NCBI GenBank assembly: GCA_964593865.1
Contig: CAZQKE010000014.1
Coordinates: 1-11,118 of the forward strand
From: CAZQKE01 sp964593865
Lineage (GTDB): Bacteria > Chloroflexota > Anaerolineae > JAAYZQ01
Direction of reading: 5' to 3'
Length of the DNA stretch: 11,118 nt
In this document: positions 1-6,605 of the stretch, piece after piece
Layout of the letters: each line of letters opens with the position of its first letter
Position numbering within the stretch: the stretch's first letter is position 1
Position numbers and translations under genes: made by a program
Notes under the pieces: generated by a model
Databases searched by the model: none
What the model saw: the letters and a program-made list of their open reading frames with translations, nothing else
Told to the model about the DNA's origin: nothing

Positions 1-1
1 G

Positions 2-154
2 GTGGTCATCCAGGGGGGTGGGTCGCCGACGCCGTTGCCGCCGGGAATGGGCGGTGGAGGGTATTGGGCGGGGGTGTCATCGGCCCCACCGCCGGTGGAA
101 AGGCAATTCCACGTCGTCGGGGAGGACCTCCTCCTGGACGATGGAAATGTGTGA
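2..154 (+). CDS. C-terminal end of an unidentified protein (partial, starts before the window)
   Basis: Frame 2 of the plus strand is open from the left edge to a TGA at 152-154. It reads as a Gly/Pro-rich linker (PTPLPPGMGGGGYWAGVSS) followed by a short acidic end (VERQFHVVGEDLLLDDGNV). Third codon positions are mostly G or C, as in the clear genes here, while the other two plus frames give Arg/Cys-rich or otherwise unlikely peptides. The stop lies 12 bases from the stop of the lipid kinase gene on the other strand, a normal convergent arrangement. I do not recognise the family: a low-complexity linker with a short acidic tail is not diagnostic. No start is visible because the gene begins outside the window. 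The call rests only on frame quality over about 50 codons. Confidence 0.5.
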   Translation: MVIQGGGSPTPLPPGMGGGGYWAGVSSAPPPVERQFHVVGEDLLLDDGNV

Positions 155-166
155 CGGAAGTCTGTT

Positions 167-1111
167 TTATCCCCGCGGCGGTGATTCCGCAAAAAGTTCC
201 GGGCGGACGTGGCGGGGGATAAGCACCGAGAGGGCCTTTGGCACAACCCGGCAATCCAGGGGAGTTGTGCCGAAAGGTTCACCGTCTACGTGGACGGCCA
301 TCGGCTTGCGGCTCTCTATGTGGATGGTGCGGCCCCGGTAGATGCTGTGGTGTGGATCGCGGGTGTGCAGCCCGGTAATGACGCCCAGGGCGGCCCGCAT
401 GGCCGAGCCAAAGCCGGTCCCGGCAAAGATGTTGACATCCAGCAGGCCGTCGTCCAAGCGGGCATCGGTAGCGATGCGCACCTTGCCGCCGTACAGCTGC
501 GAATTGCTGATGACGATGAGGATGGCACGGCGATAGATGCGCTCTTGGTCGATGGTAATGCGGGTGCGGATGCCGGCCATCGTGGCAGCGGTTGTCACCC
601 CGGCGACGATATACGCCAACGCCCCCAGACGACGCTGACGGCGGGTGCGCGGTTCCATGGCGTAGGTCACCTCGGCGTCCAAGCCGATGCCCACCCATTG
701 CAGGAAATAGCGACCGTTGACCTGGCCCAAGTCAATGCGGCGGACCGCGCCGGGGACCAACGCCCGGATCGATTCAACGAGGGGGGTCCAATGCAAAGGT
801 GAACGGGTGGGCAAACCCAGCTCTTTGGCCCACACGTTGCCCGTACCGCCCGGCAACACCCCCAGGGCTACGTTGCTTTCGGCCAAACCGTTGACAACCT
901 CGTTGATCGTTCCATCGCCGCCGACGACGAACACGGCATCCAGCCCTTCCTCCCGTGCCCGGCGGGCCAGATCGGTCGCTTCCCCGGCACGCTGTGTACG
1001 GTGCATCGTCACCTGCCAGCCGTGGCTCTCCAGGTGACCGATGACGGCGGGAAGCTCCCGCTGAACGTCCCACGGCCCGGAGGTAGGGTTGACAATGATC
1101 GTCGCTCGCAT
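167..1111 (-). CDS. Diacylglycerol/lipid kinase, YegS/DgkB (BmrU-like) family
   Basis: This 314-residue protein has the full architecture of the bacterial diacylglycerol kinase catalytic family. The N-terminus reads IIVNPTSG (residues 5-12). The ATP-binding loop GGDGTINEVVNGL is at 64-76 and LPGGTGN at 86-92. The C-terminal half carries the family signatures DARLDDGLLDV (217-227) and HVDGEP (274-279). The family phosphorylates a lipid hydroxyl (diacylglycerol, or in relatives sphingosine-like or phosphatidylglycerol substrates) with ATP at the cytoplasmic face of the membrane. The exact lipid cannot be read from sequence. There is no signal peptide or membrane helix, as expected for a peripheral enzyme. 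The ATG at 1111 is chosen because MRATIIVNP is the natural start of the fold; an AAGGGA lies about 11 bases upstream, a long spacing. It has its own promoter in the 88-bp gap after the histidine kinase gene. Confidence 0.93.
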   Translation of the reverse strand: MRATIIVNPTSGPWDVQRELPAVIGHLESHGWQVTMHRTQRAGEATDLARRAREEGLDAVFVVGGDGTINEVVNGLAESNVALGVLPGGTGNVWAKELGLPTRSPLHWTPLVESIRALVPGAVRRIDLGQVNGRYFLQWVGIGLDAEVTYAMEPRTRRQRRLGALAYIVAGVTTAATMAGIRTRITIDQERIYRRAILIVISNSQLYGGKVRIATDARLDDGLLDVNIFAGTGFGSAMRAALGVITGLHTRDPHHSIYRGRTIHIESRKPMAVHVDGEPFGTTPLDCRVVPKALSVLIPRHVRPELFAESPPRG

Positions 1112-1143
1112 GGCTCGGCCCGTCCCTTCATCTTGCTGGCATC

Positions 1144-1152
1144 ATTATACCA
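1144..1152 (-). promoter_or_regulatory. Extended -10 promoter for the lipid kinase gene
   Basis: On the minus strand the sequence reads TGGTATAATG, a perfect TATAAT preceded by TGN, which is the extended -10 element. No good -35 hexamer sits 16-18 bases upstream, which is common for extended -10 promoters. Transcription would start near 1137, giving a leader of about 26 bases before the ATG at 1111. Confidence 0.7.
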
Positions 1153-1199
1153 GACCTTGCGGTTCAGGGCCAGTTTGCCGATGCACAGATAGATCGGGA

Positions 1200-2519
1200 T
1201 TATGATTCGGCCAGCGGCAGCGTTACGGTGAAGGTCGTCCCCTGCCCTTCCTCGCTGTCCACCTCAATCTTGCCGCCGTAGCGCGTCACCAGGTCGTGGA
1301 CGATGGAAAGGCCCAGCCCCGTGCCCGATTCTTCCAACTCTTTGGCGTTGGGGGCGCGGTAGAATTCCCGGAACAGGTGGGGGAGCGATTCTGCCGGGAT
1401 GCCGATGCCGGTGTCGCTGACGGTGATGCGCGCCTGGGGGCCGTCGCGCTCCAACCGCAGACGCACTTCACCCGCCGGGGTGTATTTGACGGCGTTGCCC
1501 ACCAGGTTGTCCAGGATGCGGTCCACTTCATCGGCGCGCCCCCGGATGGTCAGCTCTTGCTCCGGTCGCCCGACGTGGAGGGCCAGGCCCTTTGCCTCGG
1601 CTTTGGGGCGGAACCGCTCCGCCACCCGGTCAAAGGCGGCGGTCAGGGAGATGTGCTGCTGCTCTTCCTCAACCGCGGTGGCGGTCTTGGCCGCGGCCAG
1701 GGCCAATAGGTCGTCGATAAGGGTTTTGAGGAATTCGGTACGCCGCAGGGCACGACGCACCAGGTCGGCTTGCCGTTCGTTTAGCGGCCCGGCGTAGCCT
1801 TTGTCCAACACGCTCAGCAGGCTGGCGACGACGTTCGCCGGGGAGCGCAGTTCGTGGGTAAAGACGCGCACAAAGTGGGCACGGTGCGCGTTCAGCTCGG
1901 CCAATTGCTCCTCCCGCTGCCGCAGCCGCCGGGAGATGGCCATGGACAGGTAGGCCAGGGCGTAACAGGTCAGGGTGAAGGTCAGCCAAACGGCGGCGCG
2001 ATACCGGCCGCCCATCCCCGCCGGGCCGCCGCCCAGGGGTGAAGGGGGGATGAGGTGGGCCGCTTGCAGGAGGGCGGTCCCGCCCACAAGCAAGGGAGCC
2101 AGGGTGACGTACAAAAAGCCCCGGTCGTGGGGCAGCAACAGGGCGGCAATGACGATGTGAAACAGAAAGAAAAAGAGTACGGGGCTGATCAGCCCGCCCG
2201 TCAGGTAGGCCAGCAGGGCGGTCGCCAGCCAGTCCAGGGCGATCTGGGCGCGGGCGAACCACTGGTAGGTGACGATAGGGGTGGAGCGGGCGCGCAACCT
2301 TTGCAGGATCAACGCCAGGGCCAGGTTGTAGGCCAGCAGCCCTGCGCCCAGCAAGGCGATGGACGCCGCCGGGGCAAGCCGGTCCATCGCCAGGGCCAGG
2401 ACTGCCGCCCCCAACAGGAGACCGACCCCGGCCAACCAGCGCAGCCGGATCAGCCAAGCCAGGCTGACGACCAGTTCCTGCTCGACCGCCGCTCCGGTCG
2501 CGCCCTCCTCTCCGACCAA
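1200..2519 (-). CDS. Membrane-bound sensor histidine kinase
   Basis: With a start at 2519 the protein has 439 residues. The first half is a membrane sensor of about six hydrophobic segments, with a Gly-rich loop (PLGGGPAGMGG) before the last one. A HisKA dimerisation domain follows, with H-box FTHELRSP and phospho-acceptor His222. The HATPase_c domain has N-box NLVGNAVKYTP (Asn342), DTGIGIP (Asp369) and GTGLGL (399-404). All residues needed for autophosphorylation are present. There is no PAS, GAF or HAMP domain, so the signal is probably sensed in or by the membrane. No response regulator is in the window. The start is uncertain: the frame opens at TTG 2567, but those first codons lie in a repeat element and lack a ribosome site. 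TTG 2519 has AAGGGGG four bases upstream and is preferred. No promoter is evident, so co-transcription with the upstream pseudouridine synthase gene is likely. Confidence 0.93.
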   Translation of the reverse strand: MVGEEGATGAAVEQELVVSLAWLIRLRWLAGVGLLLGAAVLALAMDRLAPAASIALLGAGLLAYNLALALILQRLRARSTPIVTYQWFARAQIALDWLATALLAYLTGGLISPVLFFFLFHIVIAALLLPHDRGFLYVTLAPLLVGGTALLQAAHLIPPSPLGGGPAGMGGRYRAAVWLTFTLTCYALAYLSMAISRRLRQREEQLAELNAHRAHFVRVFTHELRSPANVVASLLSVLDKGYAGPLNERQADLVRRALRRTEFLKTLIDDLLALAAAKTATAVEEEQQHISLTAAFDRVAERFRPKAEAKGLALHVGRPEQELTIRGRADEVDRILDNLVGNAVKYTPAGEVRLRLERDGPQARITVSDTGIGIPAESLPHLFREFYRAPNAKELEESGTGLGLSIVHDLVTRYGGKIEVDSEEGQGTTFTVTLPLAES

Positions 2520-2550
2520 AACGCCCCCTTTTCGCAGTTCTAATCTTTTG

Positions 2551-2627
2551 AACCGCCAAGACGACAAGGACGCAAAGGTTTTTTACTTTTTCTTCCTTCC
2601 CTTGTGCCTTTTGCGCCTTCGCGGTTT
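2551..2627 (-). repeat. Solitary 77-bp hairpin repeat across a gene boundary
   Basis: Read on the minus strand, this is a complete copy of the unit that forms the array at the right end of the window. The left arm begins AACCGCGAAGGCGC, the A-rich centre contains AAAAAGTAAAAAACC, and the right arm ends CGTCTTGGCGGTT. The centre has a small GGAAGGAAG-type expansion relative to the array units. The left arm is translated as the last 14 residues of the pseudouridine synthase, and the TAA inside the centre is that gene's stop. The right arm covers the region just upstream of the histidine kinase gene. Confidence 0.88.
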
Positions 2628-3371
2628 CATCTCTTTCTGCGCGGCCCGCCGCTTGATGGCTTCCAGCCGGTGGATCTCCTGTTCGGTCAGGTAGCGCCAC
2701 CGGCCGCTTTCCAGGTCCCCCAGGCGCAGCGGCCCCAGCCGTACCCTCTTTAGCTCCCGGACCGGATGGCCCAGCAGGGCGGCCACTTTGCGGATCTGAC
2801 GTTTGCGCCCCTCGCGCATCACCACCCGCAGCAGCGACCCATCCTTGGTGCGGCGGATAACCTCTACTTGCGCAGGAGCGGTGCGCCTGTCATCCAGCAC
2901 CACGCCCCGCCGCCAGGCGGCCAACGTCTTTTCCGAAGGATGGCCGTTGACCAGCACCAGGTACTCTTTCTCGTGTTTGTAGCGGGGGTGGGTGAGGATG
3001 TGGGCCAACTGGCCGTCATCGGTCAGCAGGATCAATCCTTCGCTGTTGACATCCAACCGTCCCACGGGGTACAACCGCACCGGCGCGGCAACCAGATCGC
3101 CCAGGGCTTTGCGGCCCCGTTCATCCTCCATCGCCGAAAGGACCCCCCTGGGCTTATTGAGCATGACGTAGACATGGCGTCCGGACGGTTTGATGCGTTG
3201 CCCATCTACCCGGATGTCGTCGCGGAGTGGGTCCACTTTGGTCCCCAGCTCGGTGACGACCTGTCCGTTGACCGTCACCCGCCCCTGGCGGATCAGCTCT
3301 TCCGACTGCCGCCGGGAGGCGACTCCGGCGCGGGCCATCACCTTTTGTAATCGTTCCAACGTCGCTGCCAT
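2583..3371 (-). CDS. 23S/16S rRNA pseudouridine synthase, RsuA/RluB family
   Basis: This 262-residue enzyme isomerises a uridine in rRNA to pseudouridine. The N-terminal S4 RNA-binding domain covers about residues 5-55 (RLQKVMARAGVASRRQSEEL, then VTVNGQVV). The catalytic domain follows, with LNKPRGVLS (71-79) and the signature GRLDVNSEGLILLTDDG, in which Asp107 is the expected catalytic nucleophile. EGRKRQIRKVAALLGHPV (187-204) is the conserved C-terminal motif. Choosing between RluB, RsuA and RluE by eye is not safe. The start at 3371 is preferred over an in-frame ATG at 3485 because S4 begins immediately after it and GGGAG lies about five bases upstream. The last 14 residues are a very basic tail (KPRRRKRHKGRKKK) encoded by a repeat element, which also gives the stop codon. 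Such a tail could add RNA affinity, but that is inference. Confidence 0.93.
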   Translation of the reverse strand: MAATLERLQKVMARAGVASRRQSEELIRQGRVTVNGQVVTELGTKVDPLRDDIRVDGQRIKPSGRHVYVMLNKPRGVLSAMEDERGRKALGDLVAAPVRLYPVGRLDVNSEGLILLTDDGQLAHILTHPRYKHEKEYLVLVNGHPSEKTLAAWRRGVVLDDRRTAPAQVEVIRRTKDGSLLRVVMREGRKRQIRKVAALLGHPVRELKRVRLGPLRLGDLESGRWRYLTEQEIHRLEAIKRRAAQKEMKPRRRKRHKGRKKK

Positions 3372-3421
3372 CTTGCTCCCGACCGGATGAAGATTTGGGA
3401 AAACCGTAAGCCGCCCACGAA

Positions 3422-3450
3422 TTGGGCACAAGTGCGCAAATTCGGCCCAA
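3422..3450. repeat. Inverted repeat upstream of the pseudouridine synthase gene
   Basis: Arms TTGGGC (3422-3427) and GCCCAA (3445-3450) enclose a small GCAC-AA-GTGC hairpin. It lies in the leader region of the minus-strand pseudouridine synthase gene, 51 bases upstream of its ATG. It could be an RNA hairpin in the leader or a protein site. No strong promoter hexamers are visible between it and the gene. Confidence 0.45.
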
Positions 3451-3473
3451 AGTCTCCAACTCGCAAAGCCGGA

Positions 3474-3528
3474 GGTTTGCGCCACGGGGCGGGCAACGTC
3501 CGCCTAGGCGGACGTTGGGCCGCAAACC
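3474..3528. repeat. Nested inverted repeat with a perfect 24-bp palindrome, possible terminator
   Basis: The core at 3494-3517 is a perfect palindrome of two 12-base arms (CAACGTCCGCCT and its complement) meeting at CCTAGG. It is enclosed by an outer pair GGTTTGCG (3474-3481) and CGCAAACC (3521-3528). The TTTGCG of the outer left arm can instead pair with CGCAAA at 3462-3467, so two folds compete. It lies about 48 bases past the stop of the patatin gene on the minus strand, a suitable place for a 3' hairpin. There is no T-tract after it, so it is not a classical intrinsic terminator. It may equally be a small mobile repeat. Confidence 0.7.
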
Positions 3529-3564
3529 CGAAAGGGGCGACTTGAGCCGCCGTCATCTCTTGCG

Positions 3565-4527
3565 CTACACTGCGAGCGGCAACACCTCCGCCAGGTCGTT
3601 TTTGGCATCCCAATAGCCCAACTCAAAGAGATGCTGATGGTATTCCAGCTGGTAGTGGGTCATCAGGCCCACCGTCAAATAGTGATCCGGGGCGACAATG
3701 GCGATCCAGCGCAGGTTGGGGTAAAGTCCGGCTTCTTGCTCCCTTTTGAAAAGCAGGTAATCCAGCCAGACCGTTTGGTTGAGCATGGCGTCCAGGGCCG
3801 GTTCAAAGGCGTTCCACAATTCCTGGGCGATGATCAACAGTTCCTGGTCAATGTCGGTGATATAACCGGGCCGCTCAAAGGTGTGCAAAGGCCGCTCCGG
3901 CCAGGGGATCATGGTCGCCATGACGATCTCGGTTGCGCCGATCTCCAATGCGCGGCGGAAAGGGGTGTTGGCCAACGTCCCGCCGTCCCAGTAGGGCACA
4001 CCGTCTATCTCCGTCGGCCCGTACCACAGGGGGATGCTGAAGCTGGCCAAGATGTGCTCCAACCGCAGGCCGCCGGGGTCCCGATTGCTAAAATATTCTA
4101 ATCGCGTGGTGTGGGCGTTCACCGCCGTCACATGCACCTCATAGGGCGCATCGGGGCCGTTGATCACCTCCGGGCGGAACCAGGGCCGCCCCCGCCACTT
4201 GGGAGATTCGCCCAACAAGGTTTTGGGCAGGGGGGAAAGGTCAAAGATATGGTCGCGGCGGCGGAGGACATTGTCCAGCAAGACATCGTCGGCCCGCATC
4301 TTTTGCACATCTTTGGTTTCCAGGTCCAACCAGCGCGATTTGAGGCCCCGCACCCCGATCCCCGATCCCAAGGCGGCAGCGTTGACCGCGCCCACCGAAG
4401 AGCCGACGATGACATCGGGCCGCCAGCCGACCTCCTCCAGGTATTCCAGCACGCCGATATGGTACGCTCCACGCCCCCCGCCGCCGGAGAGCACCAGGAC
4501 TCGCTTGGAATTCTCCGGGCTTGCCAT
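3565..4527 (-). CDS. Patatin-like phospholipase family protein
   Basis: This 320-residue protein belongs to the patatin-like lipid acyl hydrolases, which use a Ser-Asp dyad to cleave acyl chains from lipids. The oxyanion loop is GGGGRGAYHIG (15-25). The nucleophile elbow is GSSVG (42-46) with Ser44. The catalytic Asp181 is in the WDGGTLANTP motif (180-189). All catalytic parts are intact, so it should be active. There is no signal peptide and no membrane helix, so it probably acts in the cytoplasm or at the inner membrane face. The substrate cannot be inferred. The start at 4527 is preferred over an in-frame codon at 4572 because AGGAGG sits immediately upstream at good spacing, and because 4572 lies upstream of the expected transcription start. 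It has its own strong promoter divergent from padR, and is followed by a palindrome-rich spacer. Confidence 0.93.
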   Translation of the reverse strand: MASPENSKRVLVLSGGGGRGAYHIGVLEYLEEVGWRPDVIVGSSVGAVNAAALGSGIGVRGLKSRWLDLETKDVQKMRADDVLLDNVLRRRDHIFDLSPLPKTLLGESPKWRGRPWFRPEVINGPDAPYEVHVTAVNAHTTRLEYFSNRDPGGLRLEHILASFSIPLWYGPTEIDGVPYWDGGTLANTPFRRALEIGATEIVMATMIPWPERPLHTFERPGYITDIDQELLIIAQELWNAFEPALDAMLNQTVWLDYLLFKREQEAGLYPNLRWIAIVAPDHYLTVGLMTHYQLEYHQHLFELGYWDAKNDLAEVLPLAV

Positions 4528-4562
4528 TTGCCTCCTCCTTTCCGCGCGATACCCTTGCGGCG

Positions 4563-4591
4563 ATATTAGCACACTTTGGCCCTACCGTCAA
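4563..4591 (-). promoter_or_regulatory. Sigma70-type promoter of the patatin gene
   Basis: On the minus strand, TTGACG (4586-4591) and TAATAT (4563-4568) are separated by 17 bases. The start of transcription would fall near 4556, about 29 bases upstream of the ATG at 4527, which leaves room for the AGGAGG ribosome site. This promoter is back to back with the padR promoter. Confidence 0.82.
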
Positions 4592-4607
4592 TTCCCCCGT
4601 TCCCCAT

Positions 4608-4635
4608 TTGACATTTTCCCCTTTTGGACTATACT
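4608..4635 (+). promoter_or_regulatory. Sigma70-type promoter of the padR-MFS operon
   Basis: TTGACA (4608-4613), a perfect -35, and TATACT (4630-4635), a good -10, are separated by 16 bases. Transcription should start near 4642, inside the palindrome that follows, giving a leader of about 25 bases before the padR ATG. Confidence 0.85.
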
Positions 4636-4636
4636 C

Positions 4637-4651
4637 TATCGGAATCCGATA
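4637..4651. promoter_or_regulatory. Palindromic operator, probably bound by the PadR repressor
   Basis: TATCGGA-A-TCCGATA is a perfect 7+1+7 palindrome that starts one base after the -10 box and covers the predicted transcription start. A third half-site, CCGATA, lies at 4659-4664 just before the ATG, 13 bases from the matching half at 4646-4651. The position fits steric autorepression, a usual behaviour of PadR regulators. Binding by this PadR is inferred from location only. The sequence is not the ATGT-N8-ACAT box of some PadR proteins. Confidence 0.7.
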
Positions 4652-4666
4652 ACGAAAGCCGATACC

Positions 4667-4966
4667 ATGCTCCAGGAATTGCTGCGTGGCTTTGTGCGCA
4701 TCCATATTCTGTATCATGCCGGGCGGGAGCCGGTCTACGGTTTGTGGCTGATGGAGGAACTGGCCCATCACGGCTACGACCTCAGCCCCGGCACGCTGTA
4801 CCCCATCCTGCACCGCATGGAGCGAGATGGGCTGCTGGCATCGGAGAGACGGTTGGTCGGCGGCCGCTGGCGGACCTACTATCACCTGACCCCTACCGGG
4901 CGCGAGACGCTGCGCCGGGTGCAGGACAAACTGCGTGAACTCACAGACGAGGTGCTATCCCCATGA
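4667..4966 (+). CDS. PadR-family transcriptional regulator
   Basis: This 99-residue protein is a minimal PadR winged-helix repressor. The DNA-binding domain fills the chain: YGLWLMEEL (24-32), then the recognition segment LSPGTLYPILHRMERDGLL (39-57), then the wing (RRLVGGRWRTYYHLT, 61-75) and TPTGRETL. The C-terminal helix needed for dimerisation is short, as in the small PadR-s2 type. These regulators usually repress an adjacent transporter gene and are relieved by a small molecule. The next gene is an MFS transporter that overlaps this stop by ATGA, supporting one operon and one function. The start at 4667 is the only ATG downstream of the predicted transcription start that gives the complete domain. 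The ribosome site is weak (GAAAG). Confidence 0.93.
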   Translation: MLQELLRGFVRIHILYHAGREPVYGLWLMEELAHHGYDLSPGTLYPILHRMERDGLLASERRLVGGRWRTYYHLTPTGRETLRRVQDKLRELTDEVLSP

Positions 4967-6192
4967 CTAAAAAACCTTCTGTATTACGTCGTTTCATTGA
5001 CTTTTTCGGCCTGCGGCGGAGTATCGTCGTCCTGTTGACCATGGTCATCCTGGTCGGCCTGGGCGAAAAAATGGCCGAACGGTTCCTGCCGGTCTATCTG
5101 GTCGCCCTGGGCGGCACGGCGGTTTCGGTGGGATTGCTCAACGGCATGGACAACCTGTTGAGCGCGCTCTATTCCTTCCCCGGCGGCTATCTGAGCGACC
5201 GCCTGGGCTACAAACGGGCATTGATCCTCTTCAACCTGATCGCCATGTTCGGCTATCTGATCGTCATCTTTTTCCCCTATTGGCAGGCGGTCATCGTTGG
5301 CGCCGTATTCTTTCTCTCCTGGACGGCCATCTCCCTGCCGGCGACGATGGACCTGGTTTCGGTGGTGCTGCCCAAGAACAAGCGGACCATGGGGGTTTCG
5401 ATGCACTCTTTGGTGCGGCGGGTCCCCATGGCCCTGGGGCCGGTTATCGGCGGGGTGATGATCCAGCGTTTTGGCAAAGTGGATGGCGTGCGGCTGGCCT
5501 TTATCGTGGCCTTTGTGCTGGGCGGTGTGTCGCTGGTCATGCAGCAACTGATGATAGAGGAAAAGGAGCGCCCCAAACGTGAGGCCGAAGCCAACCCCCG
5601 GCGGATGCTGGCCCAGATGAGTACAGCCCTGCGCAACCTGCTCGTCTCCGATATTCTGGTCCGCTTCTGCGAGCAAATCCCCTATGCCTTTGTCGTTCTA
5701 TGGGCGTTGGAGGTCAATACCATCACACCGGTTCAGTTTGGCGTCCTGACCGCTATTGAGATGGTGACGGCTATGCTGGTCTACATCCCCGTCGCCTACC
5801 TGGCCGATAGGAGCACCAAAAAGCCCTTCGTGGTCATCACCTTTGGCTTTTTCACCCTTTTCCCGCTGGTGTTGCTCTTTTCCCACTCGTTCGAGGCGAT
5901 GGTCGTCGCCTTTATCATCCGCGGTCTCAAGGAGTTCGGCGAGCCGACACGCAAGGCGTTGATCATGGACCTGGCCCCGGAGGGCAAGAAGGCGGGCATG
6001 TTCGGCGTCTACTATTTGATCCGCGATGTGATCGTCTCGGTGGCCGCTTTTGGCGGGGCCTTTTTGTGGAACATTTCCCCGGCGACCAACTTTTTGACCG
6101 CGTTTGCCTTTGGCCTGGCGGGGACGCTGTGGTTCGCCCTGCGGGGTCAGGACCTGGGGCGCAGCGAACCGGAGCCTGCCGCTTCCGTCTAA
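4963..6192 (+). CDS. MFS transporter, probable efflux pump
   Basis: The 409-residue protein has about 12 hydrophobic segments in two halves, typical of the major facilitator superfamily. Motif A, GGYLSDRLGYKRAL, is at 74-87 between segments 2 and 3. A weaker counterpart, YLADRSTKKPFVV (279-291), is in the second half. A charged cytoplasmic loop (EEKERPKREAEANPRR, 199-214) joins the halves. EFGEPTRKALIMDLAPEG (324-341) resembles loops of drug-efflux-like MFS members. The start codon overlaps the padR stop as ATGA, so translation is coupled. Control by a PadR repressor suggests export of a toxic or signalling compound, but the substrate cannot be told from sequence. Sugar or nucleoside transport remains possible. 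Confidence 0.92.
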   Translation: MTKKPSVLRRFIDFFGLRRSIVVLLTMVILVGLGEKMAERFLPVYLVALGGTAVSVGLLNGMDNLLSALYSFPGGYLSDRLGYKRALILFNLIAMFGYLIVIFFPYWQAVIVGAVFFLSWTAISLPATMDLVSVVLPKNKRTMGVSMHSLVRRVPMALGPVIGGVMIQRFGKVDGVRLAFIVAFVLGGVSLVMQQLMIEEKERPKREAEANPRRMLAQMSTALRNLLVSDILVRFCEQIPYAFVVLWALEVNTITPVQFGVLTAIEMVTAMLVYIPVAYLADRSTKKPFVVITFGFFTLFPLVLLFSHSFEAMVVAFIIRGLKEFGEPTRKALIMDLAPEGKKAGMFGVYYLIRDVIVSVAAFGGAFLWNISPATNFLTAFAFGLAGTLWFALRGQDLGRSEPEPAASV

Positions 6193-6227
6193 GATTTCGG
6201 GAATCTGCTCCGTCGCAGGCAGCTGCT

Positions 6228-6271
6228 GCTTGCATCGGATGCCGGGCAAGCACACGTGTCCGTTCGCGGAC
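6228..6271 (+). other. Two small hairpins in the gap after the MFS gene
   Basis: The 101-bp gap holds GCTTGC (6228-6233) paired with GCAAGC (6246-6251), with inner CGG/CCG pairs. Beside it, GTCCG (6258-6262) pairs with CGGAC (6267-6271) around a TTCG loop. There is no T-tract, so a terminator is not proven. The hairpins could stabilise or separate the transporter message from the next gene. No promoter hexamers are clear here. Confidence 0.4.
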
Positions 6272-6293
6272 GGCCCGGATCTTTAGGGAAACC

Positions 6294-6605
6294 ATGAACA
6301 AGCAAATCACGGATGCCTTGCGCCAAGTGATAGACCCAGAATTGGGGATCAATATCGTGGACTTGGGGCTGGTCTACCATGCCGAGATGGAGAAAGGGCA
6401 AGTGCGCGTCGCCATGACCCTGACGACACCCGGTTGCCCTTTGGCCCAACGCCTGACCGAAATGGCCGAGGCCGCCATCTGGCAGCACGTGCCCGGTGTG
6501 GAGGCGGTGGAAGTGCAGTTGGTTTGGACGCCTCCCTGGAACCCGGCCATGATGTCTGCCACGGCCAGAGAGCGATTGGGATACCACCGGGAACGTGAAG
6601 AATGA
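6294..6605 (+). CDS. MIP18/DUF59 family metal-sulfur cluster assembly protein (SufT/PaaD-like)
   Basis: This 103-residue protein is a single MIP18 (DUF59) domain of normal length. It shows DPELGINIVDLGLVY (14-28), the TTPGCPL motif with Cys48 (44-50), and LVWTPPWNPAMMS (77-89), all hallmarks of the family. Relatives assist iron-sulfur cluster assembly or carriage in the cytoplasm (SufT, PaaD, the eukaryotic MIP18). Cys48 is the likely functional cysteine. The start is set by the ATG at 6294 with AGGGA a few bases before it and by the fold beginning immediately; the frame stays open upstream but inside the MFS gene. No suf genes are nearby, so it may serve as a stand-alone factor. The stop codon coincides with the start of a repeat half-element. 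Confidence 0.9.
   Translation: MNKQITDALRQVIDPELGINIVDLGLVYHAEMEKGQVRVAMTLTTPGCPLAQRLTEMAEAAIWQHVPGVEAVEVQLVWTPPWNPAMMSATARERLGYHREREE

Noticed and set aside
167..1111. A sphingosine kinase or NAD kinase reading of the lipid kinase gene.
   Set aside because: The GGDGT motif is shared, but length, LPGGTGN and the DARLDDGLLDV segment fit the bacterial YegS/DgkB group better.
1669..2700. A 343-codon minus-strand frame overlapping the histidine kinase and pseudouridine synthase genes.
   Set aside because: It is an alternative frame of two clear genes, rich in Arg/Pro/Gly, with no motif.
3387..3415. A possible promoter for the pseudouridine synthase gene on the minus strand (TTGTGC, 17 bases, TACGGT).
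   Set aside because: Each hexamer matches the consensus at only about half its positions, which is expected by chance in this spacer.
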